Source: Nonomuraea soli
Lineage (GTDB): Bacteria > Actinomycetota > Actinomycetes > Streptosporangiales > Streptosporangiaceae
NCBI RefSeq assembly: GCF_013761175.1
Contig: NZ_JACDUR010000011.1
Span: 62,001 to 126,000, forward strand
Length of the DNA: 64,000 bases
Direction: 5' to 3'
Below the pieces are notes generated by a model, which saw only the letters and a program-made list of their open reading frames with translations, did not search any database and was not told the origin of the DNA. The first letter of the stretch is position 1. Each line of letters begins with the position of its first letter. Shown in pieces: positions 9,070 to 16,034 of the stretch. The position numbers and the translations under genes were made by a program.

Positions 9070-9510
9070 ATGATCATCCGTCGTCTGGTCGCCCGCCTGC
9101 CCGACTGGGTCCAGCGTCAGCCCATCAGCGTGATGTGCGCCCTCCTGGGCTTCCCCAGCGGCCTGGCGGCGCTGATCGGCCCGGTCAGCTCGCGAGCCCT
9201 CGACACCGTCCTACCGTCCTGGGCGCGCCTGCTCTGGGCTGGCTGCCTGATCGTGGGCTGCCTCGCATGGAGCGTCGGACTCACCTCCATGAAACGCATC
9301 GCCGACCGGCTGGTCATCACTCGCGAGGCCTCCATGATCTTCGGACTGCAGCTCATCAGCATGGCGGCCATCGTCTACGCCACCACGATCATCATCACCG
9401 CCGGCTGGGCAGGCGTCCTGGCCGCGTGGCCCCTCACGGTCGTCGCCGGCGGCACCGCCGTACAACAGGCCGTCCTGGCCAACGACAGGGACGCCTCGCG
9501 TGGCCGTTGA
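9070..9510 (+). CDS. phage membrane protein, possible holin-like
   Basis: 146 residues with three to four predicted membrane segments: about residues 18-40 (SVMCALLGFPSGLAALIGP), 48-70 (LLWAGCLIVGCLAWSVGL), 88-110 (MIFGLQLISMAAIVYATTII) and 112-130 (AGWAGVLAAWPLTVVAGG). It lies between tail fibre genes and the endolysin, where holins or lysis regulators often sit. I recognise no named family; a membrane accessory of lysis or virion assembly is an inference from position and topology. CAGGAG at 9055-9060 precedes ATG 9070. Its last 11 bases overlap the next gene. Confidence 0.45.
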   Translation: MIIRRLVARLPDWVQRQPISVMCALLGFPSGLAALIGPVSSRALDTVLPSWARLLWAGCLIVGCLAWSVGLTSMKRIADRLVITREASMIFGLQLISMAAIVYATTIIITAGWAGVLAAWPLTVVAGGTAVQQAVLANDRDASRGR

Positions 9511-9820
9511 CATCGGCCAGCTACTCGGACTGTTCATGACCGGCGGCGCCGGCGCCGCGGTGGTGAGCCTGATCGCCAACCGGCGCAAGGCGGCATCGGA
9601 CGTCAACGTCGCCACCTTCGCCACGTTGAAGGAGATGAACGGCCTACTCACGACCCAGCTGGCCGACGTCCAGGCCCAGCTGGACGCCGAGCGCACCGCT
9701 CGCCGCGACCTCGAGGACCAGCTTGCCGCTGAGCGCCGAGCCCGGCGTGCCGACGTCGACGCCCTCACCGCGCGCATCGCCGCACTCGAGCGCACCCTCC
9801 CCAAGGAAGGAGAGCCGTGA
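9500..9820 (+). CDS. small phage protein with one membrane segment and a coiled coil
   Basis: 106 residues from GTG 9500, overlapping the previous gene by 11 bases. One hydrophobic segment (about residues 5-26, GQLLGLFMTGGAGAAVVSLI) is followed by a short basic stretch (ANRRKAA) and a long charged coiled coil (DVQAQLDAERTARRDLEDQL and on to about residue 98). This topology is common among holin-like or Rz-like accessory proteins in actinophage lysis regions, but no specific family is recognised. The stop overlaps the next GTG start (GTGA at 9817-9820). Confidence 0.5.
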   Translation: MAVDIGQLLGLFMTGGAGAAVVSLIANRRKAASDVNVATFATLKEMNGLLTTQLADVQAQLDAERTARRDLEDQLAAERRARRADVDALTARIAALERTLPKEGEP

Positions 9821-10878
9821 CCGTCATCCACGGCAAGCTGCACGTCCCCGGTGGCGGCCAGGCGCACGGCGCCGCGGTCGTCATCACTCTGGTCGACCAG
9901 GCCGGCTGGCCGACGCCCGGGTTCCGCGCGCCAGACCTCGAGCTGGTCGGCCAGGCCGCGCCTGCCGTACAGCCAGACGGCTCATGGAGCGTCGACCTGC
10001 TCCCGAACGGCTCCGTCGTCGCGGCCGCCGGCGGCACCCTCTACCGCGTCGAGGAACGCGTCGCGGTCGGGGTCGGCGCCGTCTACTACATCAGCGTCCC
10101 AGCATCCGGAACACCCTGGGTGGGAGACCTGCGCGTCAGCCTCCCCGGCGAGGCGCCCGCGCTGATCACGGGGTATCTGCCGCTCGCCGGCGGGACGCTC
10201 ACCGGTCCGCTGATCCTCGCTGACGACTCGCCGGCGGCATCCCAGGACTGGGTCACCGAGAACGGGCCCGCAGGCCCACAAGGACCCCAGGGTCCTGCTG
10301 GGCCGCAGGGCGTACAGGGGGAGACCGGACCGGCCGGCGCGCAGGGCTCCCAAGGCGTGCAGGGTCCGCAAGGTGTGCAGGGACCGGCTGGCCCAGCTGG
10401 CGAGACCGGTCCCGCCGGCGCTCCCGCGCCCGTGCCGTACGTCCGCGCCGCCTACGTCACCGCGGGGGACCTCACCTATCCCGACACCGGCGGCAACTGG
10501 CAGGTCCTGTCCGGCTTCCCCACGCTGCAGGTGCCGGCCGTGGCGGGCGAACACGTCGAGCTCTCCGTGACGTGCATGCTCAACCCTCCCGGCGACGCCC
10601 TGACCGACTTCGCCGTGGTGGTCGACGGCGCTCCCGTCCGGTACCTGTCCAACGGCAGCGCCTCGCCGGCCTTCGAGGGGGAGCCGGCGCTCCATCCCTT
10701 CCCTGGCACCTTCCGAGCGCCAGGAGTGACGAAGGGCTGGGCCGTCACCTCCGGCGACCTCGACGACGGCGCCGTCACCGTCGCCGTGGTGACCAAGAGC
10801 GCCGGCGTCGGGACCATCTACGCCTCCGCGCTGTGGCCCTGGTACTGGCGGCTGATCAACTACCGATCGACCCTGTGA
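9817..10878 (+). CDS. tail fibre protein with collagen-like Gly-X-Y repeats
   Basis: 353 residues from GTG 9817. An N-terminal beta-rich domain (about 1-110) and a linker with LPLAGGTLTGPLILADDSP, the adaptor motif common in phage fibres, lead into about 18 Gly-X-Y triplets (residues ~150-205, GPAGPQGPQGPAGPQGVQGE and on), then a C-terminal beta domain (about 210-353) likely to be the trimerisation or receptor-binding head. Collagen-like repeats form triple helices in fibres of siphophages. The gene lies just before the endolysin. Gly-X-Y-coding DNA is internally repetitive (10267-10430), so copy number may vary between relatives. Confidence 0.75.
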   Translation: MTVIHGKLHVPGGGQAHGAAVVITLVDQAGWPTPGFRAPDLELVGQAAPAVQPDGSWSVDLLPNGSVVAAAGGTLYRVEERVAVGVGAVYYISVPASGTPWVGDLRVSLPGEAPALITGYLPLAGGTLTGPLILADDSPAASQDWVTENGPAGPQGPQGPAGPQGVQGETGPAGAQGSQGVQGPQGVQGPAGPAGETGPAGAPAPVPYVRAAYVTAGDLTYPDTGGNWQVLSGFPTLQVPAVAGEHVELSVTCMLNPPGDALTDFAVVVDGAPVRYLSNGSASPAFEGEPALHPFPGTFRAPGVTKGWAVTSGDLDDGAVTVAVVTKSAGVGTIYASALWPWYWRLINYRSTL

Positions 10879-10889
10879 GGGAGTCCCGC

Positions 10890-11681
10890 ATGACCATCAG
10901 CATCGTCACCCGCAAGGACTGGGACGCGCGCCCACCGCGAGACGAGTACGTGCCCCTCTCGGGAACGAAGGGTGTGAAGATCCACTACACCGGCGGGTAC
11001 GTCGACCCGCGGCTGGTGAGCGACCACGGCAGGTGCCTGGCCCTCATGCGGCAGATCCAGAACCATCACATGGACGTCAACGGCTGGGCCGACTTCGCCT
11101 ACTCCTACGCAGCGTGCTGGCACCGGAAGGTCCTCCTGGGCCGCGGGCCCGGCATCCTCGTGGCCGCTAACGGCAAGGGCCTCAACAGCGCCCACTACGC
11201 CGTGATCGGGCTCGTGGGCGACAGCGGCCTGACCGCCCCCAACGACGACATGCTCCACGCCATCCTCGACGCCGTACAGCTCCTGCGCGAGCGAGGCGGC
11301 GCCGGCAACGAGATCAAGGGCCACCGCGACGGCTACAACACCGACTGCCCTGGCACGCCCCTGTACGACTGGGTACGGCGCGGCGCACCGCGGCCTGGCT
11401 CCCTGCCGACCAAGAAGCCTGGCAAGAGCGCGCCGGCGTTCCCTGGCCGGCTCCTGCGCTACCCGCCGTCCATGCACGGCGCGGACGTCTACGTCTGGCA
11501 GAGCCAGATGAGGGACCGCGGCTGGAACCTGATCCCGGATGGCACGTACGGTCCGCGGTCCAAGGAGGTGTGCGTCGCCTTCCAGACCGAGTGCATCGCC
11601 GAAGGGGTCGGCATCGGGGCCGTCGACGGCATCGTGGGTGAGAGGACCTGGCGGGCCAGCTGGGAGAAACCCGTCACCTGA
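10890..11681 (+). CDS. endolysin: N-acetylmuramoyl-L-alanine amidase with peptidoglycan-binding domain
   Basis: 263 residues; ATG 10890 with GAGGGAG upstream (the open frame extends further left but out of context). The N-terminal two thirds form an Amidase_2/PGRP-type zinc amidase: likely zinc ligands are His in GVKIHYTGG (about residue 32) and the His and Cys in the GHRDGYNTDCPG block (about residues 148-159). Residues ~190-260 form a peptidoglycan-binding type 1 domain (HGADVYVWQSQMRDRG, DGTYGPRSKEVCVAFQ, VDGIVGERTW). The enzyme cuts the bond between muramic acid and the stem peptide at lysis. There is no signal peptide, so export would need a holin; the two small membrane proteins upstream are candidates. 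A strong terminator follows. Confidence 0.9.
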   Translation: MTISIVTRKDWDARPPRDEYVPLSGTKGVKIHYTGGYVDPRLVSDHGRCLALMRQIQNHHMDVNGWADFAYSYAACWHRKVLLGRGPGILVAANGKGLNSAHYAVIGLVGDSGLTAPNDDMLHAILDAVQLLRERGGAGNEIKGHRDGYNTDCPGTPLYDWVRRGAPRPGSLPTKKPGKSAPAFPGRLLRYPPSMHGADVYVWQSQMRDRGWNLIPDGTYGPRSKEVCVAFQTECIAEGVGIGAVDGIVGERTWRASWEKPVT

Positions 11682-11699
11682 GAGTCCCCGACATGGGTA

Positions 11700-11736
11700 G
11701 GGCCCTCGACCTCTGCGGAGGTCGAGGGCCCTTTTT
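11700..11736 (+). terminator. rho-independent terminator after the endolysin
   Basis: A 14-bp perfect stem (GGGCCCTCGACCTC with its complement at 11718-11731) around a TGCG loop, followed by TTTTT at 11732-11736. It closes the long + strand tail/lysis operon. Confidence 0.9.
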
Positions 11737-11905
11737 CTGCGCGTACTGGGCCAGGGGGGAGCCCCTCCGTCGCCCCGCCTGGCCAGTTCCCACATCCCTC
11801 GCGTGCGCTTCATGCCGCCGGTGATCGGCATGTAGCGACCGATACGGACAGTATGCGCGCCTACACGGCCAGTCCATATCGCCACGTGTAACGCATCGCT
11901 AACAA

Positions 11906-12145
11906 TCAGCCACGCCTGCCGCTGCAGTCCCCGAGCCGATCGTCAACGCGAGCGGCTCCCTCGGACGGCGCCAGCAGGCGTGGCCTGAGCGCCGCGTCGA
12001 AGGGCATAGCGAAGAGCACGCCAGCTTCCTCGACGACCAGTGCGCAGGCGGACAGATCAGCGGCCGGCGGCTCGGCTTCCGCGGATGAGCACGCCGCGAT
12101 CGGCAGCGCCACGGCGACGGCGGCAAGAGCTTTGGTGATCTTCAC
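11906..12145 (-). CDS. small lipoprotein of the integrated element
   Basis: 79 residues from GTG 12145, preceded on the minus strand by GAAGGGACG. The start gives a short basic head (VKITKAL), a hydrophobic signal segment and a lipobox ending IAAC, so the mature protein should be lipid-anchored outside the membrane and only about 58 residues long (SSAEAEPPAADLSACALVVE...). An in-frame ATG further upstream (near 12190) would add a Pro-rich head that spoils the signal peptide. I do not recognise the family. It sits downstream of the translocase genes on the same strand, past a G-rich repeat region; a role in surface exclusion or mating contact would fit the setting but is speculation. Confidence 0.55.
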   Translation of the reverse strand: MKITKALAAVAVALPIAACSSAEAEPPAADLSACALVVEEAGVLFAMPFDAALRPRLLAPSEGAARVDDRLGDCSGRRG

Positions 12146-12160
12146 GGGTCGTCCCTTCGT

Positions 12161-12349
12161 GTGGGGGTCGTGGGGGTCGGTCGGTGGGGGCATCGAGGGC
12201 CTTGAGAGCGCGAACCCCCAGGGAGGCGTGGCACCCCCACACCCCCACAGCGAGGTGGCTTCCGCTGGTGAGCGCCTGTGTGGGTGCCACGCGGCGGCTG
12301 TGGGGGTGTGGGGGGCCACGTGTGACCCTCACGGGCCTGCTGTGGGGGT
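12161..12349. repeat. cluster of G-rich 8-bp repeats (GTGGGGGT)
   Basis: GTGGGGGT occurs at 12161, 12170, 12300 and 12342 on + and as its complement at 12233 and 12241; near copies lie at 12184, 12214 and 12308. The last copy touches the stop codon of the translocase gene. Plasmid TraB translocases recognise 8-bp repeats in a clt locus beside their own gene, and FtsK reads a G-rich 8-mer, so this may be the DNA the translocase binds. Alternatives: a replication iteron set, or G-quadruplex-forming control DNA. Confidence 0.5.
12228..12319. repeat. near-perfect 22/23-bp inverted repeat
   Basis: Arm 12228-12250 (GTGGCACCCCCACACC...) is the complement of 12298-12319 except for one missing base. 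A third partial arm lies at 12276-12290 (TGTGGGTGCCAC). The arms contain the G-rich octamers listed separately and could form a large stem of about 92 bases, or alternative stems. Confidence 0.7.
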
Positions 12350-14004
12350 CAGGCTGCGGTCCATGCCGCCACCTCTGGCGGTACGGCGAGCTCGCCGCGC
12401 CGGATGGCGTCGGCAGCGTCCTCCAGGTGGCCGCGCTCGTAGCCGCGGCGCCGCCGGCCTCCGCGCTCGAAGGCGTTCGGGAGGGGCTGGACGCCGAGCG
12501 CGCCCAGGAGCGCGCCGAGCTCGGTGTCGGTGACGTCGAGCAGGCGCGCGAGACGCTCGGTGTGCAGGCGCCCCTGGTCCCAGCGCACCTCGAGGGCGCG
12601 CTCGAGGATCTCGGGCAGCGGCTCGCCGCCGTCGACCGCGCGCACCTGCTCAGCGCGCAACGGCGGCCGCGACTCCTCCCGCGCCGCGTCCCGCATGGTG
12701 GGACTGGTCGACGGGCGCCGCGTGACGGGCGTTCCCCATCCTGCGGTGACGCCGTCGCTGGGGAGCAGGCGCAGGTGGTCGCGGCGGGAGACGGTGCCCG
12801 GCCGGCGACGCTCGGGCAGCAGGTCCTGGCCGTCGACGTCGACGGGCTCGTTACCAGCCGGGTACCACAGCTCGCCCTCGCCGTACGGCAGCTCGACCGG
12901 CTCGGGAGGCGTCAGGCGCCCGCGCTCGGCGGGGGTGGAGAACAGCCAGCGCATCCGCTCGAGGCGCGTCTCGTAGGCCTGCCCGGCGACTCGGACCGCG
13001 TCGCCGTCGACGTCGGGCCTGTGTTCGGCGATCTGCACCGCGGCGGTCTCGATGTCGCTGGGCAGCATGTAGTAGGCCTTGAAGACGCGCACTGGCCCGC
13101 CGGCGGCCTGCAGGAAGCCTGAGCCTTGCTCGGTGGCGTCGGCAGGCGTGACGCCCTTGCGGTAGCCGAAGAGAAAGTCGATCTCGGACTGGTCGAAGAC
13201 ACGCATCGTGGCCCGGTTGGCGCACTGCTTGAGCACGTCGGTGCTGAGCGCCGTCGAGATCGACCTCAGAACGCTCAACACGGCGTTGCATGCCTCGTTG
13301 CCGCCGATGTCCACGAGCGTCTCCAGCCGCTTGCGGATCTGGCGCGTGACCTCATCGGTGATTTTGGTACCGAGGACCTCTTTGCCCTCATCGAGAATCA
13401 GGAGGATCTGGGGCAGCTCGCGCGAGACGGGCAACAGCTGGACGTTGGCGCGGGCCTTGAGCTCGCTGTGGGCGCTCTTGCGGTCGACGGCGATGTCGAT
13501 GAGGGCCTGGACCATGAGGAGCGCCTCCTCCTTGCATGGCGCCGCCCAGTCGATGGCAGGCCGCTCGGTACGGCCCTGCAGCCAGGGACGCAGCCACGCC
13601 CTGCTGATGCCGCCGCCGTTGAGGTCCAGGTGCCAGACCACGCAGTTGTCGGCGGCGCCGGCGTCGTTGGTGACGTTGTGCAGGGTGCCCGACTTCCCGC
13701 TGCGCTTCTGGCCGGCGAGCACCGTGGTGTTCTCGCGGACCGCGATGGTCGCGGTGGTGCCGTCGCGGTGAAGTCCGAGCCGAATGGTGTCGGGGTCGGT
13801 GATGGACCTGCCGAGCCGGATGCCGGGGTGCGGGATGACGTCGGCCAGCCGGTTGACGGTGGCCACGTCCATCCACAGCGAACCCCGGTACGGCCCCGGC
13901 CGGAACGCCACGTTGCAGCCGTGCGGCAGACGCGCATCTTCGGCCAGGCCGGTCGTGGCGTTGGCGAGCGCCGCGGTGGAAGAGCTGCCGAGCGGCTGCA
14001 CCAC
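12349..14004 (-). CDS. FtsK/TraB-like DNA translocase, ATPase part (downstream of an in-frame UGA)
   Basis: The motor half of an AICE-type FtsK/SpoIIIE translocase, which moves double-stranded DNA between cells. Walker A is GQKRSGKS (about residue 98 of this frame) and Walker B is ILLILDEGK (about 205); a variable linker follows, then a C-terminal winged-helix-like region (LARLLDVTDTELGALLGAL) and a basic end. The first usable codon after the upstream stop is GTG 14004, but it has no ribosome binding site and would start inside a domain. The same frame continues without any other stop into the membrane half at 14032-14550, separated only by TGA 14034-14032. I therefore regard 12349-14550 as one gene of about 733 codons carrying a nonsense codon, or one read through at UGA. 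Confidence 0.75.
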   Translation of the reverse strand: MVQPLGSSSTAALANATTGLAEDARLPHGCNVAFRPGPYRGSLWMDVATVNRLADVIPHPGIRLGRSITDPDTIRLGLHRDGTTATIAVRENTTVLAGQKRSGKSGTLHNVTNDAGAADNCVVWHLDLNGGGISRAWLRPWLQGRTERPAIDWAAPCKEEALLMVQALIDIAVDRKSAHSELKARANVQLLPVSRELPQILLILDEGKEVLGTKITDEVTRQIRKRLETLVDIGGNEACNAVLSVLRSISTALSTDVLKQCANRATMRVFDQSEIDFLFGYRKGVTPADATEQGSGFLQAAGGPVRVFKAYYMLPSDIETAAVQIAEHRPDVDGDAVRVAGQAYETRLERMRWLFSTPAERGRLTPPEPVELPYGEGELWYPAGNEPVDVDGQDLLPERRRPGTVSRRDHLRLLPSDGVTAGWGTPVTRRPSTSPTMRDAAREESRPPLRAEQVRAVDGGEPLPEILERALEVRWDQGRLHTERLARLLDVTDTELGALLGALGVQPLPNAFERGGRRRRGYERGHLEDAADAIRRGELAVPPEVAAWTAA

Positions 14005-14031
14005 CAGAGCCGAGAAGCCCGCGTCGGCCGG

Positions 14032-14550
14032 TCAGGTGATGATCTCCTCAATGGTGACGCGCAGGCGGGCTACGCGCCGGATGCGCGCTGCCCAGTCGGC
14101 CGCCAGGGCGACGTGACGTCTGGCCAGCTTCCCGCCGAGCACCTGGTCGTTGTGGAGCGCGCCCGTCACGGAAGGCCGCGGCTTGGGCGGCCTGGTGAGC
14201 ACGGGAGCCCACAGCGCCGCGGCCAGGGCGCCAACGCCGAGCACGCCCAGGGTGATGGCGTCGAGCACTCCGAAGGCCAGACCCCAGGTCATCCACCCGC
14301 AAGCGCCGAGCCAGAACACCAGCTTGTAGGCCAGTGCTGAGGGCGCGGCATCCTGACCTCCGAAGAACGTGGCCAGGGCAGCCAGGAACGCGATCACGAG
14401 CGGCCAGACCCAGCTGACCCCGACCTCATGCCCGATGCCGGCGGCCGCGGCCACGGCGAGCGCCGCCAGGGCGCTGGCACTCCAGCGGCCACGCGGCCGG
14501 ATCGACCAGTCGGCGCGCGGCTGCGTGCGTGCTGAGGACGTCTTGCTCAC
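14032..14550 (-). CDS. FtsK/TraB-like DNA translocase, N-terminal membrane part (ends at in-frame UGA)
   Basis: 172 residues from GTG 14550, with AAAGGA nine bases upstream. Predicted membrane segments at about 28-45 (SALAALAVAAAAGIG), 48-65 (VSWVWPLVIAFLAALATFF), 78-98 and 100-120 (VLDAITLGVLGVGALAAAL), then a soluble tail (HVALAADWAARIRRVARLRV, ending VTIEEIIT). This is the N-terminal architecture of AICE translocases. The UGA falls where homologues, as I recall them, carry a Trp-Pro pair (TGG to TGA is one base), and the continuation (PADAGFSALVVQPLG) is the expected next strand. See the motor entry and the finding on this codon. Confidence 0.7.
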   Translation of the reverse strand: MSKTSSARTQPRADWSIRPRGRWSASALAALAVAAAAGIGHEVGVSWVWPLVIAFLAALATFFGGQDAAPSALAYKLVFWLGACGWMTWGLAFGVLDAITLGVLGVGALAAALWAPVLTRPPKPRPSVTGALHNDQVLGGKLARRHVALAADWAARIRRVARLRVTIEEIIT

Positions 14551-14581
14551 CCGAAGTGATCCTTTCTGAGACGGCAGGAGG

Positions 14582-14605
14582 GCGTCGGTGGCTAGCCACC
14601 GACGC
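14582..14605. repeat. 24-bp perfect palindrome over a stop codon
   Basis: GCGTCGGTGGCT followed immediately by its exact reverse complement, with no spacer. It covers the TAG stop (14594-14592) of the minus-strand gene that ends at 14592 and lies 32 bases upstream of the translocase start. With no loop it is a poor terminator; a dimeric protein-binding site or a cruciform is more likely. Confidence 0.75.
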
Positions 14606-14939
14606 GCTGGTCCCACTTCTCCTCACCCACGCGCGGCTGCATGCGGCGCGTGATCTCGACCTCGTGGCTGGCCTCGAACGTCGTGGCCACCTCATCGCAG
14701 GCCTGTCCGGCCGCGCTGAGCGCATCATGGACGCGCCTCAGCTCTTCCACGACGTTCTCGTGGAGCGGGTACTCGGCGGCCAGCCGTTCGGTGAGCAGCC
14801 GGATCGCCGCGGCGGCAGCGAGCGGCAGCTCGCTCAGCAGCTGCAGGTGGCCGCGAACCTGCATCATGTCCTCGCTCTCGTAGCGCGCGGCGATGGTCGG
14901 GAGCTCGGTGGCGTGGGTGACAAGGGCGAAGTCGCTCAT
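14592..14939 (-). CDS. nested or separate small protein starting inside the previous frame
   Basis: ATG 14939 is preceded on the minus strand by AGGAGAG at a seven-base spacing, a better ribosome binding site than many in the window. Translation from here gives 115 residues (MSDFALVTHATELPTIAARY ... VGEEKWDQRV), a helical, acidic protein that I remember as a stand-alone gene next to AICE translocases. Here no stop separates it from the Arg-rich upstream frame, so both a 480-residue fusion and this short protein may be made. Position just upstream of the translocase and on the same strand suggests one transfer operon. Confidence 0.5.
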   Translation of the reverse strand: MSDFALVTHATELPTIAARYESEDMMQVRGHLQLLSELPLAAAAAIRLLTERLAAEYPLHENVVEELRRVHDALSAAGQACDEVATTFEASHEVEITRRMQPRVGEEKWDQRVGG

Positions 14940-16034
14940 GACGGTCTCTCCTGAAGATCGGGTGGTCCAGCTCGCGGGCGGCTCGGTGATTGCGGTGGGC
15001 GTGGTGACCGGCGCGGCCGCGGTATCCGGTGGGGTCGCGGGGTCGGTATCTGCTGGGCTCTGGTTCGCGCGACGCCGCCGCACCCTGGTCCAGAGGCGGG
15101 CGAGCCGCCCGCCGGTCAGGCGGTTGAGCCGGCGGCCGGCCGCGCGTGCCGTACGGCCGATCGCCTGCCGTACGCGACGCAGGACACCGCCCGCCCGTCC
15201 CCAGAGCCGGGACTTGCGCGCTCGAGCGAGCAAACGCCTGGGGATCAGGCGCCTGCCGAGAGCGCGCAGCCGCCGCGTTGGGGCCGACCGAGTGATGCGC
15301 CGGCCAGTGGCACGTGCCGTCCGGCCGACCGCCCGCGCGGTACGGCGCAGGCGTGCGCCCACCCGTTTACGTGCCCTGGAGACAGGACCAGGGCCAGCGT
15401 TGGCCTGACGCGCCCGTCTCGCTGCGCGGCGGCGCTCGCGCTTGGCCTCTCGGCGATCGGCGCGACGCTGCCGGCTCGCCTGCCGCCGGCCAGCACGCTC
15501 AGCACGACCACCCGCACGACCTCCTGCCCGGCGATCCGCTCGAGGGCGCCCGCCGAACCCGGGCATCCGAAACCCAGCGGTACGGCCACCACCGCCCCTG
15601 GCTCCCCGTCCAGCTGCAGACCGTCCCGCGCCAGCCGTACGGGAGCCGCGCCCCCAGCCGGACCAGCGCAGGCCAGACCCACCTGTCCGGGAGCCAGCGC
15701 CTCGAGACGTCGACTTCAGCCAGCCGCGCCGGATGGCCAGCGCGAGCACGGCCAGGGCGACCAGGCCGACCGCGAAGTAAATGACCCAGAGCCAGCCGCC
15801 GACGCGATACAGGAGCCAGCCACCGAGCGCCGCCACCACGGCGGCGCCCGCGGCCAGCTGCCCCACAGGCGTGCCGAATTCGAGCGTCTCGGCGTCCGCC
15901 GTCGACGGCCCATCGCCGTCACGGACGGTAACCGGGATCGGCGTGGTGTCCTCGAGCTCCGGCGCTGGCTCGGCGCGTGCCACGTCCGGCTCAGGCGGCT
16001 CGTGGGGTGGCGCGTCGTGCGCCTGGGCAGTCAT
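14592..16034 (-). CDS. Arg-rich membrane protein fused in frame to a helical C-terminal protein
   Basis: 480 residues from ATG 16034, whose ATGA overlaps the stop of the upstream gene. Residues ~1-50 are acidic and Pro-rich; two membrane segments follow (about 58-76, VGQLAAGAAVVAALGGWLLY, and 80-102, LWVIYFAVGLVALAVLALAI); residues ~108-330 are extraordinarily Arg/Gly/Ala-rich (repeated RARKR, GRTARA) and should bind nucleic acid or acidic polymers. The last ~115 residues (from MSDFALVTHATELPTIAARY) form a compact helical domain with its own ribosome binding site. Similar small proteins accompany AICE transfer genes. A DNA-transfer accessory role at the membrane is inferred. No annotated enzyme motif is visible. 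Confidence 0.6.
   Translation of the reverse strand: MTAQAHDAPPHEPPEPDVARAEPAPELEDTTPIPVTVRDGDGPSTADAETLEFGTPVGQLAAGAAVVAALGGWLLYRVGGWLWVIYFAVGLVALAVLALAIRRGWLKSTSRGAGSRTGGSGLRWSGWGRGSRTAGAGRSAAGRGARGGGGRTAGFRMPGFGGRPRADRRAGGRAGGRAERAGRRQASRQRRADRREAKRERRRAARRARQANAGPGPVSRARKRVGARLRRTARAVGRTARATGRRITRSAPTRRLRALGRRLIPRRLLARARKSRLWGRAGGVLRRVRQAIGRTARAAGRRLNRLTGGRLARLWTRVRRRRANQSPADTDPATPPDTAAAPVTTPTAITEPPASWTTRSSGETVMSDFALVTHATELPTIAARYESEDMMQVRGHLQLLSELPLAAAAAIRLLTERLAAEYPLHENVVEELRRVHDALSAAGQACDEVATTFEASHEVEITRRMQPRVGEEKWDQRVGG

Noticed and set aside
12161..12349. CRISPR array
   Set aside because: The repeats are 8 bp, irregularly spaced and in both orientations; no CRISPR array was seen anywhere in the window.
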